NCBI GenBank assembly: GCA_900549475.1
Contig: UROF01000003.1
Coordinates: 121,284-185,283, forward strand
DNA from: an uncultured Eubacteriales bacterium
GTDB taxonomy: Bacteria > Bacillota > Clostridia > Oscillospirales > Oscillospiraceae
Direction: 5' to 3'
Length of the DNA stretch: 64,000 nucleotides
Part shown: positions 33,097 through 42,400 of the stretch, piece by piece
Position numbering within the stretch: position 1 is the stretch's first letter
How the letters are laid out: every line of letters begins with the position of its first letter
Made by a program: the position numbers and the translations under genes
The notes under the pieces: generated by a model
The model's input: the letters and a program-made list of their open reading frames with translations, nothing else
Told to the model about the DNA's origin: nothing
Databases searched by the model: none

Positions 33097-34065
33097 ATGA
33101 GAAAGCTTTTCCCCTGCATTTTCCTCCTGCTGCTGCTTTTTGGCTGTGGGACACAACAGCCTCTGGTCCGTGAGGACTTTCTGCTGGACACCTTCGTCTC
33201 CGTCACCCTCTATGACGGCGGAGAGGATCAGGCCCAAGGCGCGCTGGATCTCTGCCGCAGCTACGAGGAGATCTTTTCCCGTACCGACCCGGACAGCGAA
33301 CTCTACCGTCTCAACCATCGGGAGATCTCTCAGGTGTCCGATGCGCTGGCGGAAGTCATCGCGCTGGGCCTGAACTATGCGCAGCGCACCGGCGGTGCCT
33401 TTGATATCACCACCGGCAGTATCACTTCCCTGTGGGACTTCTCCGCAGAAACGCCCCAGGTCCCTGATCCGGCAGCGGTGGCAGAAGGTTTGGCCCACGT
33501 CGGATGGGAAAAGGTCTCCCTTACCGGGAATACTGTCACCTTCTCTGACCCGGAGACTATCATCGATCTGGGAGGCATCGCGAAAGGCTACATTGCGGAT
33601 CAAATGGCGGCGTATCTTCGCGCAGAGGGTGTCACCTCCGCTATCATCGATCTGGGCGGCAACCTCTACTGCCTGGGAACCAAGCCCGGCGGCAAGCCCT
33701 TCCAGGTAGGTATCCAGTATCCCTACCAGGACCGGCAGACCGTCATCGGCTCTCTCCCTGCGGAAGATCTGTCGGTGGTCACCTCCGGCGTCTACGAGCG
33801 CTGCTTCACCGTGGATGGGAAGCTCTATCACCACATTCTGGACACTTCTACCGGTTATCCGGTGGAGAACGACCTGCTGTCCGTGACGATCATCAGTACC
33901 GACTCCGTGGACGGTGATGCTCTGAGCACCTCCTGCTTTGCTCTGGGGCTGGAAAAAGGCATGGAGCTGGTGGAAAACACAGAGGGAGTCGAAGCCGTCT
34001 TCGTTACAGATGACTTCACCACCCATATCACATCCGGCCTGGATGGCATATTTCAGAGTGCCTGA
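33097..34065 (+). CDS. apbE: FAD:protein FMN transferase lipoprotein
   Basis: A 322-residue lipoprotein that attaches FMN to threonines of NqrB/RnfD/RnfG-type subunits and FMN-binding domains outside the membrane. The lipobox LLFGC puts the lipidated cysteine at residue 17. Motifs are RTGGAFDITTGSITSLWDF, DLGGIAKGYIAD, AIIDLGGNLYCLG, HHILDTSTGYPVENDLLSV and a Mg-binding DALSTSCFALG. AAGGAG precedes the ATG. Divergent from the NusG-II/Gx pair across a 115-base gap. No target rnf or nqr gene is in this window. Confidence 0.94.
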   Translation: MRKLFPCIFLLLLLFGCGTQQPLVREDFLLDTFVSVTLYDGGEDQAQGALDLCRSYEEIFSRTDPDSELYRLNHREISQVSDALAEVIALGLNYAQRTGGAFDITTGSITSLWDFSAETPQVPDPAAVAEGLAHVGWEKVSLTGNTVTFSDPETIIDLGGIAKGYIADQMAAYLRAEGVTSAIIDLGGNLYCLGTKPGGKPFQVGIQYPYQDRQTVIGSLPAEDLSVVTSGVYERCFTVDGKLYHHILDTSTGYPVENDLLSVTIISTDSVDGDALSTSCFALGLEKGMELVENTEGVEAVFVTDDFTTHITSGLDGIFQSA

Positions 34066-34090
34066 GCAAGCTCGCGGCAACTAACGAAGA

Positions 34091-34123
34091 ACCGCCTGTT
34101 CCTTTGCGAAAGGAACAGGCGGT
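34091..34123. terminator. Terminator between apbE and the MATE gene
   Basis: A 15-bp perfect stem with a 3-base loop. The T-rich flank (TTCTTCGTT) is on the minus strand, so it mainly ends the MATE transcript. Confidence 0.85.
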
Positions 34124-34137
34124 CCCTGTAGATCTTG

Positions 34138-35493
34138 TCAATGGAGCTGGCCCTTATGGAGCCAATCCACTTTGAAGAAGTAAACAGTGAGGATCAGGAC
34201 GCTGAATGTCCATGTGATCGGGTAGGACCAGAACACCACACGGATATCCTGGGTCAGAGGAACCATCAGCTGGATCCAAATCACACGGAGCACGCACCAG
34301 CAGCCCACCATCACAAACATGGGCACCCGGCTGAGGCCGGCCCCTCGCAGGACACCAGCCATACCGTGGGAATAAGCCACCAAAGCATAGGCAAAAACGA
34401 TATTGCGCGCCATCATTACACCATAGCGAATGACTTCCGGATCACTATTGAAAAAGCCAATCAGATTGGGGGCAGCAAAATAGATAAATGCGCCCGCCAG
34501 CTCAGAAATCACCATGGTGGCTACCAGGCCGAAGGCAGCACCTTTCTTGGCCCGCTCGTACTCCTTCGCACCGATGTTCTGGCTGACAAAGGTGGAGAGC
34601 GCCAGGGAAAAGCTTCCGGAAGGCAGCAGCGCAAATCCATCCAGCTTACTATAGGCGCCGCAGCCTGCCATAGCGATCTCACCGAAGCTGTTGATATTGC
34701 TCTGGACCACCACGTTGGACAGGGACACCACCGCGTTTTGTATGCCGCTGGGCAGGCCGATGGCGATGATCTGCCGCAGATAGTGCCTGTCAATGCGGAT
34801 CGCCCGCCAGTCCACCCGGTAAACAGTATCTTCCCGGATCATCTTCCAGTATACCAGTACCACACTCAGGCCCTGCGCCGCCACAGTAGCAATAGCTGCG
34901 CCGGCGATACCCATTTTCAGCACTGCTACGAGCAGGAGATCCAGTACCACATTGACGATCGTGGAAACGATCAGGAAATACAGCGGCCGCTTGGAGTCAC
35001 CCAGTGCGCGGAAAATACCGCTGCCGATATTGTACATTACAGTAGTCAGCACCCCGGCAAAGTAGATGCGAAAGTACAAAACAGAACTCTCCATCACACT
35101 CTCCGGCGTCTGCATCCATTGCAGAATCAGCGGCGTGATCAGCACCCCCACTACCGTCAGCACGACACCTGAGATCAGGCCGAAGGCGATGGTGGTGTGG
35201 ATGGTCGCACGCATCTCCTCGTACTGCTTCGCGCCATAATACCGGGATACCACTACGCCGGCTCCTACTGCTATTCCCATCAATAGGCTCACCAGCAGGT
35301 TGATCAGCGCACCGGAGGACCCTACCGCCGCCAGAGCTTCCTTACCCACAAACTTGCCGACGATCACCGTATCCGCCGCATTATAAAACTGCTGGAACAC
35401 ATTGCCCAGCAGAAGAGGAACGGTAAACAACAGGATCTGTTTGCCGATAGGTCCCTCCGTCAGATTGATACTTGCCTCTTTTGATCCGCTCAT
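34138..35493 (-). CDS. MATE-family efflux transporter
   Basis: A 451-residue polytopic protein of the multidrug and toxin extrusion family, probably cation-coupled. About twelve hydrophobic helices are arranged as two six-helix halves. The N-terminal block EGPIGKQILLFTVPLLLGNVF QQFYNAADTVIVGKFVG is the most conserved signature; the second half opens with GLPSGIQNAVVSLSNVVVQ. Substrate cannot be inferred. A promoter lies directly upstream and it ends at the shared terminator. Confidence 0.93.
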   Translation of the reverse strand: MSGSKEASINLTEGPIGKQILLFTVPLLLGNVFQQFYNAADTVIVGKFVGKEALAAVGSSGALINLLVSLLMGIAVGAGVVVSRYYGAKQYEEMRATIHTTIAFGLISGVVLTVVGVLITPLILQWMQTPESVMESSVLYFRIYFAGVLTTVMYNIGSGIFRALGDSKRPLYFLIVSTIVNVVLDLLLVAVLKMGIAGAAIATVAAQGLSVVLVYWKMIREDTVYRVDWRAIRIDRHYLRQIIAIGLPSGIQNAVVSLSNVVVQSNINSFGEIAMAGCGAYSKLDGFALLPSGSFSLALSTFVSQNIGAKEYERAKKGAAFGLVATMVISELAGAFIYFAAPNLIGFFNSDPEVIRYGVMMARNIVFAYALVAYSHGMAGVLRGAGLSRVPMFVMVGCWCVLRVIWIQLMVPLTQDIRVVFWSYPITWTFSVLILTVYFFKVDWLHKGQLH

Positions 35494-35545
35494 ACGTCAT
35501 CTCTTTTCCAAGTGGCAAAGGCTTTGCCTGTTTGTTTTCCTCTAT

Positions 35546-35574
35546 AGTATCACCCTGCCCCCGGGGTTCGTCAA
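35546..35574 (-). promoter_or_regulatory. Promoter of the MATE gene
   Basis: Minus-strand TTGACG (35574-35569) and GATACT (35551-35546) with a 17-base spacer. Confidence 0.7.
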
Positions 35575-35633
35575 GCCTATCCAGAGAAAAAAGGGGAGAC
35601 TTGTCCACTGTCTGCGGACAAGGGTGAAAGAAA

Positions 35634-35661
35634 TGCCGCCGCACCATCGGGTACGGCGGCA
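35634..35661 (-). terminator. Terminator of thiT
   Basis: TGCCGCCG (35634-35641) pairs with CGGCGGCA (35654-35661); on the minus strand the stem is followed by TTTCTTTC. It lies 22 bases after the thiT stop. Confidence 0.75.
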
Positions 35662-35683
35662 GACAACATAGGCAAATGGGAGA

Positions 35684-36253
35684 TCAGGCCAGATCCTGAG
35701 CCAGGATGTATTTCTTCAAAGGTGCGTACAGGAGTGCGGCAAAAAGGAGAGCCAGCAGCGTATTGGGGAGCATGTAAGAGCCATTATACACCAGGGAGTA
35801 GAAGCTGGGGCTGGTAAAGGTCATGCCCAGCAGCTCAGTCGGCGCCAGGATCTTGTAGATGGTAACGCCGCTGATATAGTGTACAACGAACCGGCCGAAG
35901 CAGCCGACCACAGTTCCCACAAAAATGCCCCACTTCTTACCTTTGAACAGGCCGGCCAGTCCCAGAGGCGTAAAGGCCACCAGGTAGTCCAGCAGCATGG
36001 ACTGCCAGCCCCAGGCATATGCGCCGTCAAAGATCAGCTGCAGAAGGCCAAAGCAGAAGCCGGACATTAGGCCGGGCCACACACCCCAGCGGATGGCAAA
36101 GAGAATGATGGGGAACATGGCAGGGGTCAGAGAACCGCCGTTAGGCAGCTCCATCAGCTTGATATAGCTGAGGACCTGAGCCAGAGCTATAAAGATTGCC
36201 GCTTCACAGAGCATTTTTGTTGATTTGCGCATGGATTTTTTCTGGTTGTTCAT
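35684..36253 (-). CDS. thiT: Thiamine-specific ECF transporter S component
   Basis: A 189-residue membrane protein with six hydrophobic helices. The conserved ThiT segment ELPNGGSLTPAMFPIILFA, the GLMSGFCFGLLQ helix and GAYAWGWQSMLLDYLVAF with binding-site tryptophan/tyrosine residues are all visible. It binds thiamine outside and needs a shared EcfAA'T module, which is not in this window. The TPP riboswitch upstream gives direct support for thiamine specificity. Confidence 0.94.
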   Translation of the reverse strand: MNNQKKSMRKSTKMLCEAAIFIALAQVLSYIKLMELPNGGSLTPAMFPIILFAIRWGVWPGLMSGFCFGLLQLIFDGAYAWGWQSMLLDYLVAFTPLGLAGLFKGKKWGIFVGTVVGCFGRFVVHYISGVTIYKILAPTELLGMTFTSPSFYSLVYNGSYMLPNTLLALLFAALLYAPLKKYILAQDLA

Positions 36254-36300
36254 TTCTTTTCTTCCTCCTCAAAATAGTGGCGGGAAGTGCCGCGGGCAAT

Positions 36301-36334
36301 AAAAAAATCGCATACCCGCAAGCGTGGGCATACG
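36301..36334 (-). terminator. Riboswitch-controlled intrinsic terminator before thiT
   Basis: A 9-bp stem (36309-36317 with 36326-36334), 8-base loop and a following A-T7 run on the minus strand. It stands between the TPP aptamer and the thiT start, the usual place for a transcription-termination expression platform. Confidence 0.88.
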
Positions 36335-36364
36335 ACAGGCAAGACATACTGTAATTACTGTAAT

Positions 36365-36456
36365 CGCATTCCTACGCCGGCATTACCCGGATCAGGTTCG
36401 AGGGACCTCGACGGCAATACGTCGCATCTCAGCCGGCATGCGCCAGCGCCCCTTGG
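36365..36456 (-). promoter_or_regulatory. TPP riboswitch (THI element)
   Basis: On the minus strand the aptamer shows all hallmark blocks: GGGGCGCTGGCGCATGCC, CTGAGAT, then CGAACCTGATC and GGGTAATGCCGGCGTAGGAA. It lies about 110 bases before thiT and is followed by an intrinsic terminator, so thiamine pyrophosphate should switch thiT off by premature termination. Confidence 0.97.
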
Positions 36457-36467
36457 ATTGTGGTGCC

Positions 36468-36496
36468 AGTATAGCAGGGGTTCTGTTGTCTGTCAA
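36468..36496 (-). promoter_or_regulatory. Promoter of the TPP riboswitch-thiT unit
   Basis: Minus-strand TTGACA (36496-36491, perfect) and TATACT (36473-36468) with a 17-base spacer; transcription would start a few bases before the aptamer. Confidence 0.9.
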
Positions 36497-36551
36497 TGGG
36501 CGATTTCGACAAACCCCGTGGCTGCTCCACCCCTCCGAAAGAGCATATCTC

Positions 36552-36603
36552 AACTTTACAATTTTGTAAGGTTCGTCTTTTTTCCTCCTTTGGGTGATAA
36601 AAT
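36552..36603 (+). promoter_or_regulatory. 22-bp palindrome and -10 box before the two-component operon
   Basis: An inverted repeat at 36552-36573 (arms AACTTTACA and TGTAAGGTT, one mismatch, 4-base centre) is followed after 24 bases by TAAAAT (36598-36603). No good -35 hexamer is present, as expected for an activator-dependent promoter. The same palindrome with the same spacing precedes the next operon (39364-39415). Confidence 0.6.
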
Positions 36604-36733
36604 ATCCGCATGTCTGATGGTGGTCTGCTTATTGCAGAGTTCAAAACGGCCCTCGTCATCCTGATGATGACCTGCAGCAGTTTTTATGATTCGATTCCGA
36701 TGGTACATACTACAACAAAAAGGGGATGACCGT

Positions 36734-38686
36734 ATGGACACCACCAAAAATCATAAGCCTACGCCCCTGAAATGGCTTCTTCCCGTAGCCGCTGTTGTTT
36801 TGATCATACTGACCATACAGCTTCTCTATAGCAGGCGGCAAAATGACCTGAGAGAACTTTCTCCTGTAGACGGTGTATTGGATATCACAGGGGAGGATCT
36901 GTCCAAGGAAGTTATTAATATTGTCAACAGCTGGGATTTCTATCCCAACAAGCTTTATACCTCCGAGGACTTTGCCAACGGGATTCCCTCCACCCAGGAG
37001 GAAGAAGATACGGGAACGGGGACGATACGTTACGGTACATACCGTCTGGTCATAAAAGCCCCGCCCCGGCAGTACTTTACCATCTGCAGCTACTCCATCG
37101 ACTACAGCACGCGGGTCTTTGTCAATGGCGTTGAGACGTACACTTCCGGCCAGGTGGCGGACAACGCCGCCGACAGCGCCCCGCAGATCAGCTATATGAC
37201 TATCCCCCTCTATTCCGGAGAATCCGGAGAGATCGAGATCATCTACCAATATTCCAATTCCGTCCATCGGGACGGCGGCTTTATCCAGCCCACTTACCTG
37301 TCTACCCCCCAGAACATGGAAAACTATAAATTGGGTAATGATCTGGTATCTTTGACGCTAAGCGGCGGTCTGCTGATCCTGTTTCTCTATTTTATATTGT
37401 GCGCTTCCATCCAGCGGCGTACGGATTTCCTTCTGCTGGCCGTCTGCTGCCTGATGATGGCTCTGCGGGATCAGAATTTTTTCCATATCCACTTTTTTGC
37501 CGGAAGCGTCTCGTGGTATGTGAGCTACCGCCTGTTCATGGGGGTAACATCCCTTCTGCCCGGAGTGGTGCTTCTGCTTCTGCACAGCGTATATTCCCGG
37601 GCAGCAAAACGGCTTCCTGCACTGATCATGATAGTGTTTCTGGCGGTTGCCGGTCTGTGCATCACTTTCCTTCCCACCATTTACCTGGTCAATGTGTGTG
37701 TTGCCGCATGGGTAGGGGTGATTCCTTATCTTTTCTATCTTGCCTGGAGCATGGTCCGCTATTATCTTCGGGAAAAAGCGTGCCCCCTGCCGGACGTCCT
37801 CACCCTCAGCGGCTTCTCCCTTCTGATATTCTCTGTCATGCTGGAAGGCCTGCTTGTCAACAGCAATTCCGACGTCAGCCGCTACGGCGTCATGCCCAGC
37901 GGAATGCTGATGTTTGTCTTGCTCACCGCAGTGTCCATCAGCCTGCGTATTCAGGCCCGTGAAGCCGCTCTCGCCGAAAGCAGAAGCCGCAGCGAACTGC
38001 TGGAGCGGATGAATGAAATGAATCTGGATTTCCTGCACAAGGTTGCTCATGAATTGAAAACGCCTCTTACTGTTATTTCCGGTTACGCCCAGCTCACCGC
38101 ACTGCAATTTGCTACTGACCGCATCAGCCAAGAGACTCCTGAAAATCTGAAAACCATCCAGCAAGAAGCGCTGCGATTGGCGGATATGGTGACAAAACTC
38201 ATGGAATACTCCTATGGCCGAGAAAATACGGCAACATTTGGAGCAGTAGATGTGGCGCCGCTTCTGAAAAGCGTCGAGGCTATTTGTACGCCGATGTGCG
38301 TGAAAAACAACAACCGCATAGAGATTCACGGGAAAAAGTGTGCTCCCCTATACGGCAACGCGGCAATGCTGTTGCAGGTGTTCATCAATCTGGTGGTCAA
38401 TTCCAACCGACACACCAAAAACGGCGTTGTCACTATCAGCGCATCCGACACAGAGAGGCGGGAATATGTGGTGTTCCGTGTGAAAGACACCGGTGACGGC
38501 ATTGACAGTTCCCTGCTGCCCCACATATTCGAGAAAGGATACAGCGGTGATGGCGGAAGCGGTCTTGGTCTGGCCATCTGCCAAGAGGCAGTGGAGGCCC
38601 ACGGCGGAACATTGGAGTTGGAACACACCGGACCTGATGGGACAGTCTTTACCTTTACCGTTCTGAAAAAGGAGGCAAGCAAATGA
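36734..38686 (+). CDS. Membrane sensor histidine kinase (7TMR-DISM-like)
   Basis: A 650-residue sensor kinase. An N-terminal anchor helix (about 14-31) leads to an extracytoplasmic beta-rich domain (about 35-205), then seven hydrophobic helices (about 210-415) in the 7TMR-DISM arrangement. HisKA follows with the phospho-accepting histidine at 439 in KVAHELKTPLTV. The ATPase domain shows NLVVNSNRHT (N box), VKDTGDGID (G1) and GGSGLGLAI (G2). The start at 36734 was chosen because AAGGGG precedes it. It overlaps the response regulator gene by four bases. The extracellular ligand may be a carbohydrate, as suspected for DISM receptors. Lower GC than most of the window. Confidence 0.92.
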   Translation: MDTTKNHKPTPLKWLLPVAAVVLIILTIQLLYSRRQNDLRELSPVDGVLDITGEDLSKEVINIVNSWDFYPNKLYTSEDFANGIPSTQEEEDTGTGTIRYGTYRLVIKAPPRQYFTICSYSIDYSTRVFVNGVETYTSGQVADNAADSAPQISYMTIPLYSGESGEIEIIYQYSNSVHRDGGFIQPTYLSTPQNMENYKLGNDLVSLTLSGGLLILFLYFILCASIQRRTDFLLLAVCCLMMALRDQNFFHIHFFAGSVSWYVSYRLFMGVTSLLPGVVLLLLHSVYSRAAKRLPALIMIVFLAVAGLCITFLPTIYLVNVCVAAWVGVIPYLFYLAWSMVRYYLREKACPLPDVLTLSGFSLLIFSVMLEGLLVNSNSDVSRYGVMPSGMLMFVLLTAVSISLRIQAREAALAESRSRSELLERMNEMNLDFLHKVAHELKTPLTVISGYAQLTALQFATDRISQETPENLKTIQQEALRLADMVTKLMEYSYGRENTATFGAVDVAPLLKSVEAICTPMCVKNNNRIEIHGKKCAPLYGNAAMLLQVFINLVVNSNRHTKNGVVTISASDTERREYVVFRVKDTGDGIDSSLLPHIFEKGYSGDGGSGLGLAICQEAVEAHGGTLELEHTGPDGTVFTFTVLKKEASK

Positions 38687-39351
38687 GCACAGTCCTTTTG
38701 GTAGAGGATAATCCCCACATCATGCGAATCAATACAGAAGCTCTGACCATGTACGGATACGACATCCTGCAGGCCAGTACCGCCGAGGAATGCCGCAGGT
38801 TACTCCGTTGGCATGCGGTAAACATCGTAGTACTGGACATCATGCTGCCCGATGGAAACGGCATAGAACTGTGCCGGGAGTTAAAAGAACAGTACCATGT
38901 CCCGATCCTTTTTCTCAGCGCCCTGGGGGAAACCCGGGATGTTGTGGAGGGGCTGAAGGCGGGAGGCGATGACTATCTGGCCAAACCCTACGACCTGGAA
39001 GTCCTGGCAGCCCGAATTGAAGCCAGGCTCCGCCAGGCGCGGGAGCACAACCGGTATGTCAGCTATGGTCCTCTGGAACTGGACACCCTCTCCAGCCGTG
39101 CCTGCCTCAACGGCAAAGATCTCCTTCTGACACAAAAAGAATTTGCCGTACTGCTACTTCTGACCTACAACGCGGAGCGAACCGTCGCAGGACAGGATAT
39201 TCTGCGGGAGGTGTGGAAAACAGACACAGACGCTTCCAACCGTGCGCTATGGACACTGATCTCCCGGCTCCGCAGAAAGCTCAGCAGCGCCGTCTCCCGC
39301 ATCGAAATCTCCTCCAAACGTGGCGACGGATATATTCTTGAGCAGATATGA
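38683..39351 (+). CDS. OmpR-family response regulator
   Basis: A 222-residue two-domain regulator. The receiver has the acidic pair at VEDN, phospho-acceptor Asp52 in VVLDIMLPDG, and the lysine in YLAKPYDLEVL. The C-terminal winged helix includes LLLTQKEFAVLLLLT, the recognition region RALWTLISRLRRKL and the wing KRGDGYILEQ. It is coupled by an ATGA overlap to the sensor kinase gene. Likely targets are its own operon and the SGNH/SLH gene, both preceded by the same 22-bp palindrome. Confidence 0.94.
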   Translation: MSTVLLVEDNPHIMRINTEALTMYGYDILQASTAEECRRLLRWHAVNIVVLDIMLPDGNGIELCRELKEQYHVPILFLSALGETRDVVEGLKAGGDDYLAKPYDLEVLAARIEARLRQAREHNRYVSYGPLELDTLSSRACLNGKDLLLTQKEFAVLLLLTYNAERTVAGQDILREVWKTDTDASNRALWTLISRLRRKLSSAVSRIEISSKRGDGYILEQI

Positions 39352-39357
39352 CGATTG

Positions 39358-39415
39358 ACGGCTAACTTTACTTTTTTGTAAGGTTAGCCGCCTTTTGTTT
39401 TTTTTGTGGTACACT
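39358..39415 (+). promoter_or_regulatory. Terminator-like palindrome and -10 box before the SGNH/SLH gene
   Basis: The palindrome at 39364-39385 (AACTTTAC, six T, GTAAGGTT) copies the one at 36552-36573, and TACACT (39410-39415) follows after exactly 24 bases, as there. Here GC-rich flanks (CGGCT/AGCCG) extend the stem and a T8 tract follows, so it can also end the response-regulator transcript. It may act as both terminator and operator. Confidence 0.6.
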
Positions 39416-39487
39416 AAATAGGTAAACCCTTGCAACTGTTTCCGTCAAATTTGAGGGAACAGATAACTACTCAGAGGAGGAACCAAT

Positions 39488-42400
39488 ATGAAGAGACGAC
39501 TATTATCGGTGCTGTTAAGTCTCTGCCTGATGCTGGGCTTGCTGCCCACGGCAGCCTTTGCCCAGGGTGAAGTTTATGTCGCGCTGGGCGACAGCATCTC
39601 CACCGGCTATGGGCTTACCGACTCCGATGCTTGCTTTACCAGGCAAATCGCTGCCAGCAAGTCTTATGCGCTCAAAAGCCATGCTGTGGATGGAGCAACA
39701 TCCAGCACGCTTTTGGCAAAGCTCTCCGATCCAGCAGTGGCCGCTGATGTGGCCAGCGCTGATGTGATCACCATCACCATCGGCGGCAACGACCTGATGG
39801 GGGCGCTGTATCTGTATCTTGCCAATCAGTACAATAAAACGAACGACACTGCTCTTTCCGCTGCTGATATCCAAAACGCTCTTATGGGCAAGCATGAGAC
39901 AATCGAAGAGACAACTATTCTGATCTTTGCCTCTAGTGTGCTCTCTGATTTCCCCCAGTCAGCGGAAGCACGCTCCGCGCTCCAGCAGTTGGGAACAAAT
40001 CTGACCGCAAGTATTGCGGCCATTAAGAATGCCAATCCCGACGTCACCCTTATTGTGGCAAATCAATATAATCCTTACAGTTATGCCGCCAAAAACGTTA
40101 ATCCCCTTTTTGCCGCTGCTGTCAACACAATCGTTGAAGCATTTGAGACCGGGATCACTGCACTCAATGCTACCATTGCCACTATGTCCTTACAGTTGGG
40201 ATACGATGTGGCAGATGTATCTTCCGCTTTTAAATTTGCCGAAGAAAATCCCTGCAATGCTTCCTTCGCTTCTCTGCCCATCAATCCTGATTTCCACCCC
40301 AACGCCTATGGCCATAGCCTGATAGCAAATGCGATCCTCCCCTTGCTGCCCGATACAGACCCCGAAGTCCCCCCGGCTGAGGACGCTCTGTATGTAAATG
40401 GTCAGAATATTCTGACGGCGCCGGGCTACACAGTCCTCTGCGGCAATGGTGCTGCCATCTACAATCCCGAGACCAACACCCTGGTCCTGGTCAATGCCCA
40501 GATCACTGAGAGCTATTCCTTCATGGACATGGAAACTTTATCCACTGCCGGCATTTTCGCTGCTGAAGAAATTACCATCATTCTGGAAGGCACCAGCTAT
40601 ATCAGCAATGCTGACTATGCTGTGTTTGGCGAAAGTAATGTCACCATGCAAGGCAGCGGTATATTGTATACTGACAACTATATCTGCTGCGACGGCAGCA
40701 TGACCATTGCCTGCGGTCTGGACGTAAAAAATACCAAAGAAGGTCCTGCTATCCGGGCTGATGGCGATTTGACGTTTGCAGGTACCTCGATGGTAAATGT
40801 TACCAGTTCTAATCGTGGCATCTATTCCAACGCAGGCATCACCATCCAAAACGGAGCTGCGCTCCATGTTGTCAGTACCGCGGAAGGAATCACCTGTCTG
40901 GGATCTCTGACCATTGAGGGCGGTGAGGTAGCCATCGAGAGCGAAAGCACAGGAATTTATACATTGTTTCTCAAATCACCATTGATCATCAACGGCGGTA
41001 ATATAACCGTCACCAGCAAAAACGAAAATGCTGTCTTTACAGAATCGATGGCAATTCACGGAGGAAACGTGAATCTTGCCGGGAAGGGGCTAGGGCTCCT
41101 TATTTCGGAGGCATTAACCATTACCGGCGGAAACATCACTGTCACCGGCGGCTCTTTGGGGATCAATCTCTTCGGCAAAATGATCATGGAAGGTGGCTCT
41201 GTCACGGTCAATGCCCTGGATGAAGGCAGTTATGGAATTCAAGGCAGATCCCTTACTGTGACTGGCGGTACCCTGAACGTATCAGGCCAGCAAGCCGCCT
41301 TATTGCTCTATCCCGTATTAACCGTTTCCAGCAGTCTCCTTCCTTTGGGGCACAGCGTACAGAAAGTCTCCTGCACCTATCTTGATGAGGATCAGATCTC
41401 TATAACGGAATATGCCTATACCATTGCCGAAGATGGAGCAGATCTCTCTTATGAAAACATCACTGGATCTTCTTGGCATCCGGTCTTTGTTCTAACTGGC
41501 GCGCCTACCAATGTAGTTCTTCGTAACTATGCGCCCGAGAACCCTGATGTTCCCTCCACCGGTTCTGGCACCACTACCGATACAGTGACCAATCCCGACG
41601 GCTCCACTACTACCACAGTGACCAAGCCCGATGGCAGCAGCACCATTACTACCACGGCTCCCAATGGCGCTTCCTCCGTTGCCACTGTGGATAAAAATGG
41701 CAGCACGTCCGTGTCAGTCAAGCTGCCGGAAACCACGATCACAAACGCACAGGGCAAAACAATATCTCTTCCCATGCCCGCCCTCTCCGTCACCTCCAAC
41801 CGGGCCGCCGCCCCTGTGGTGACGATGGATCTGCCTGACGGTGCCTCTGCCAAGGTGGAGATCCCCGTAACAAATGCGACCACCGGTACTGTTGCGATCC
41901 TGGTCCGGGCTAACGGCACCGAAGAGATCGTTAAAACCTCTGTAGCTACGCAGAACGGTGTCGTTCTCACTGTCAGCGACGGTGACACCATCAAAGTCGT
42001 GGACAACAGCAAGTCCTTCTCCGATGTATCTTCCACCTATTGGGGGGCAGATGCCGTCGACTTTGTCACCAGCCGGGAACTGTTCAATGGAACCAGCGCA
42101 TCTACTTTCAGCCCCAATTCCGCCATGGATCGGGCCATGATCGTCACTGTTCTGGCCCGTTTTGCGGGTGTAGATACCTCCACCGGCAGCACCTGGTATG
42201 AAGCTGGTGTACAGTGGGCGAAGAGCACCGGCATCAGTGACGGCAGCGATCTGACAGGCTCGGTCACCAGAGAGCAGCTGGCAACGATGCTGTACCGCTA
42301 TGCACAGAGCCAGGGACTGGGATTCACCGGCACATGGGCGTTCTCTCTGGACTACGCCGACGCAAATCAGGTGAGCGAGTATGCCTATGAGGCTATGTGC

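Noticed and set aside
41540..41700. Thr/Pro-rich repeats in the SGNH/SLH gene as a variable tandem repeat
   Set aside because: The units are related in protein sequence but differ at the DNA level, so slippage is unlikely; treated as a linker.
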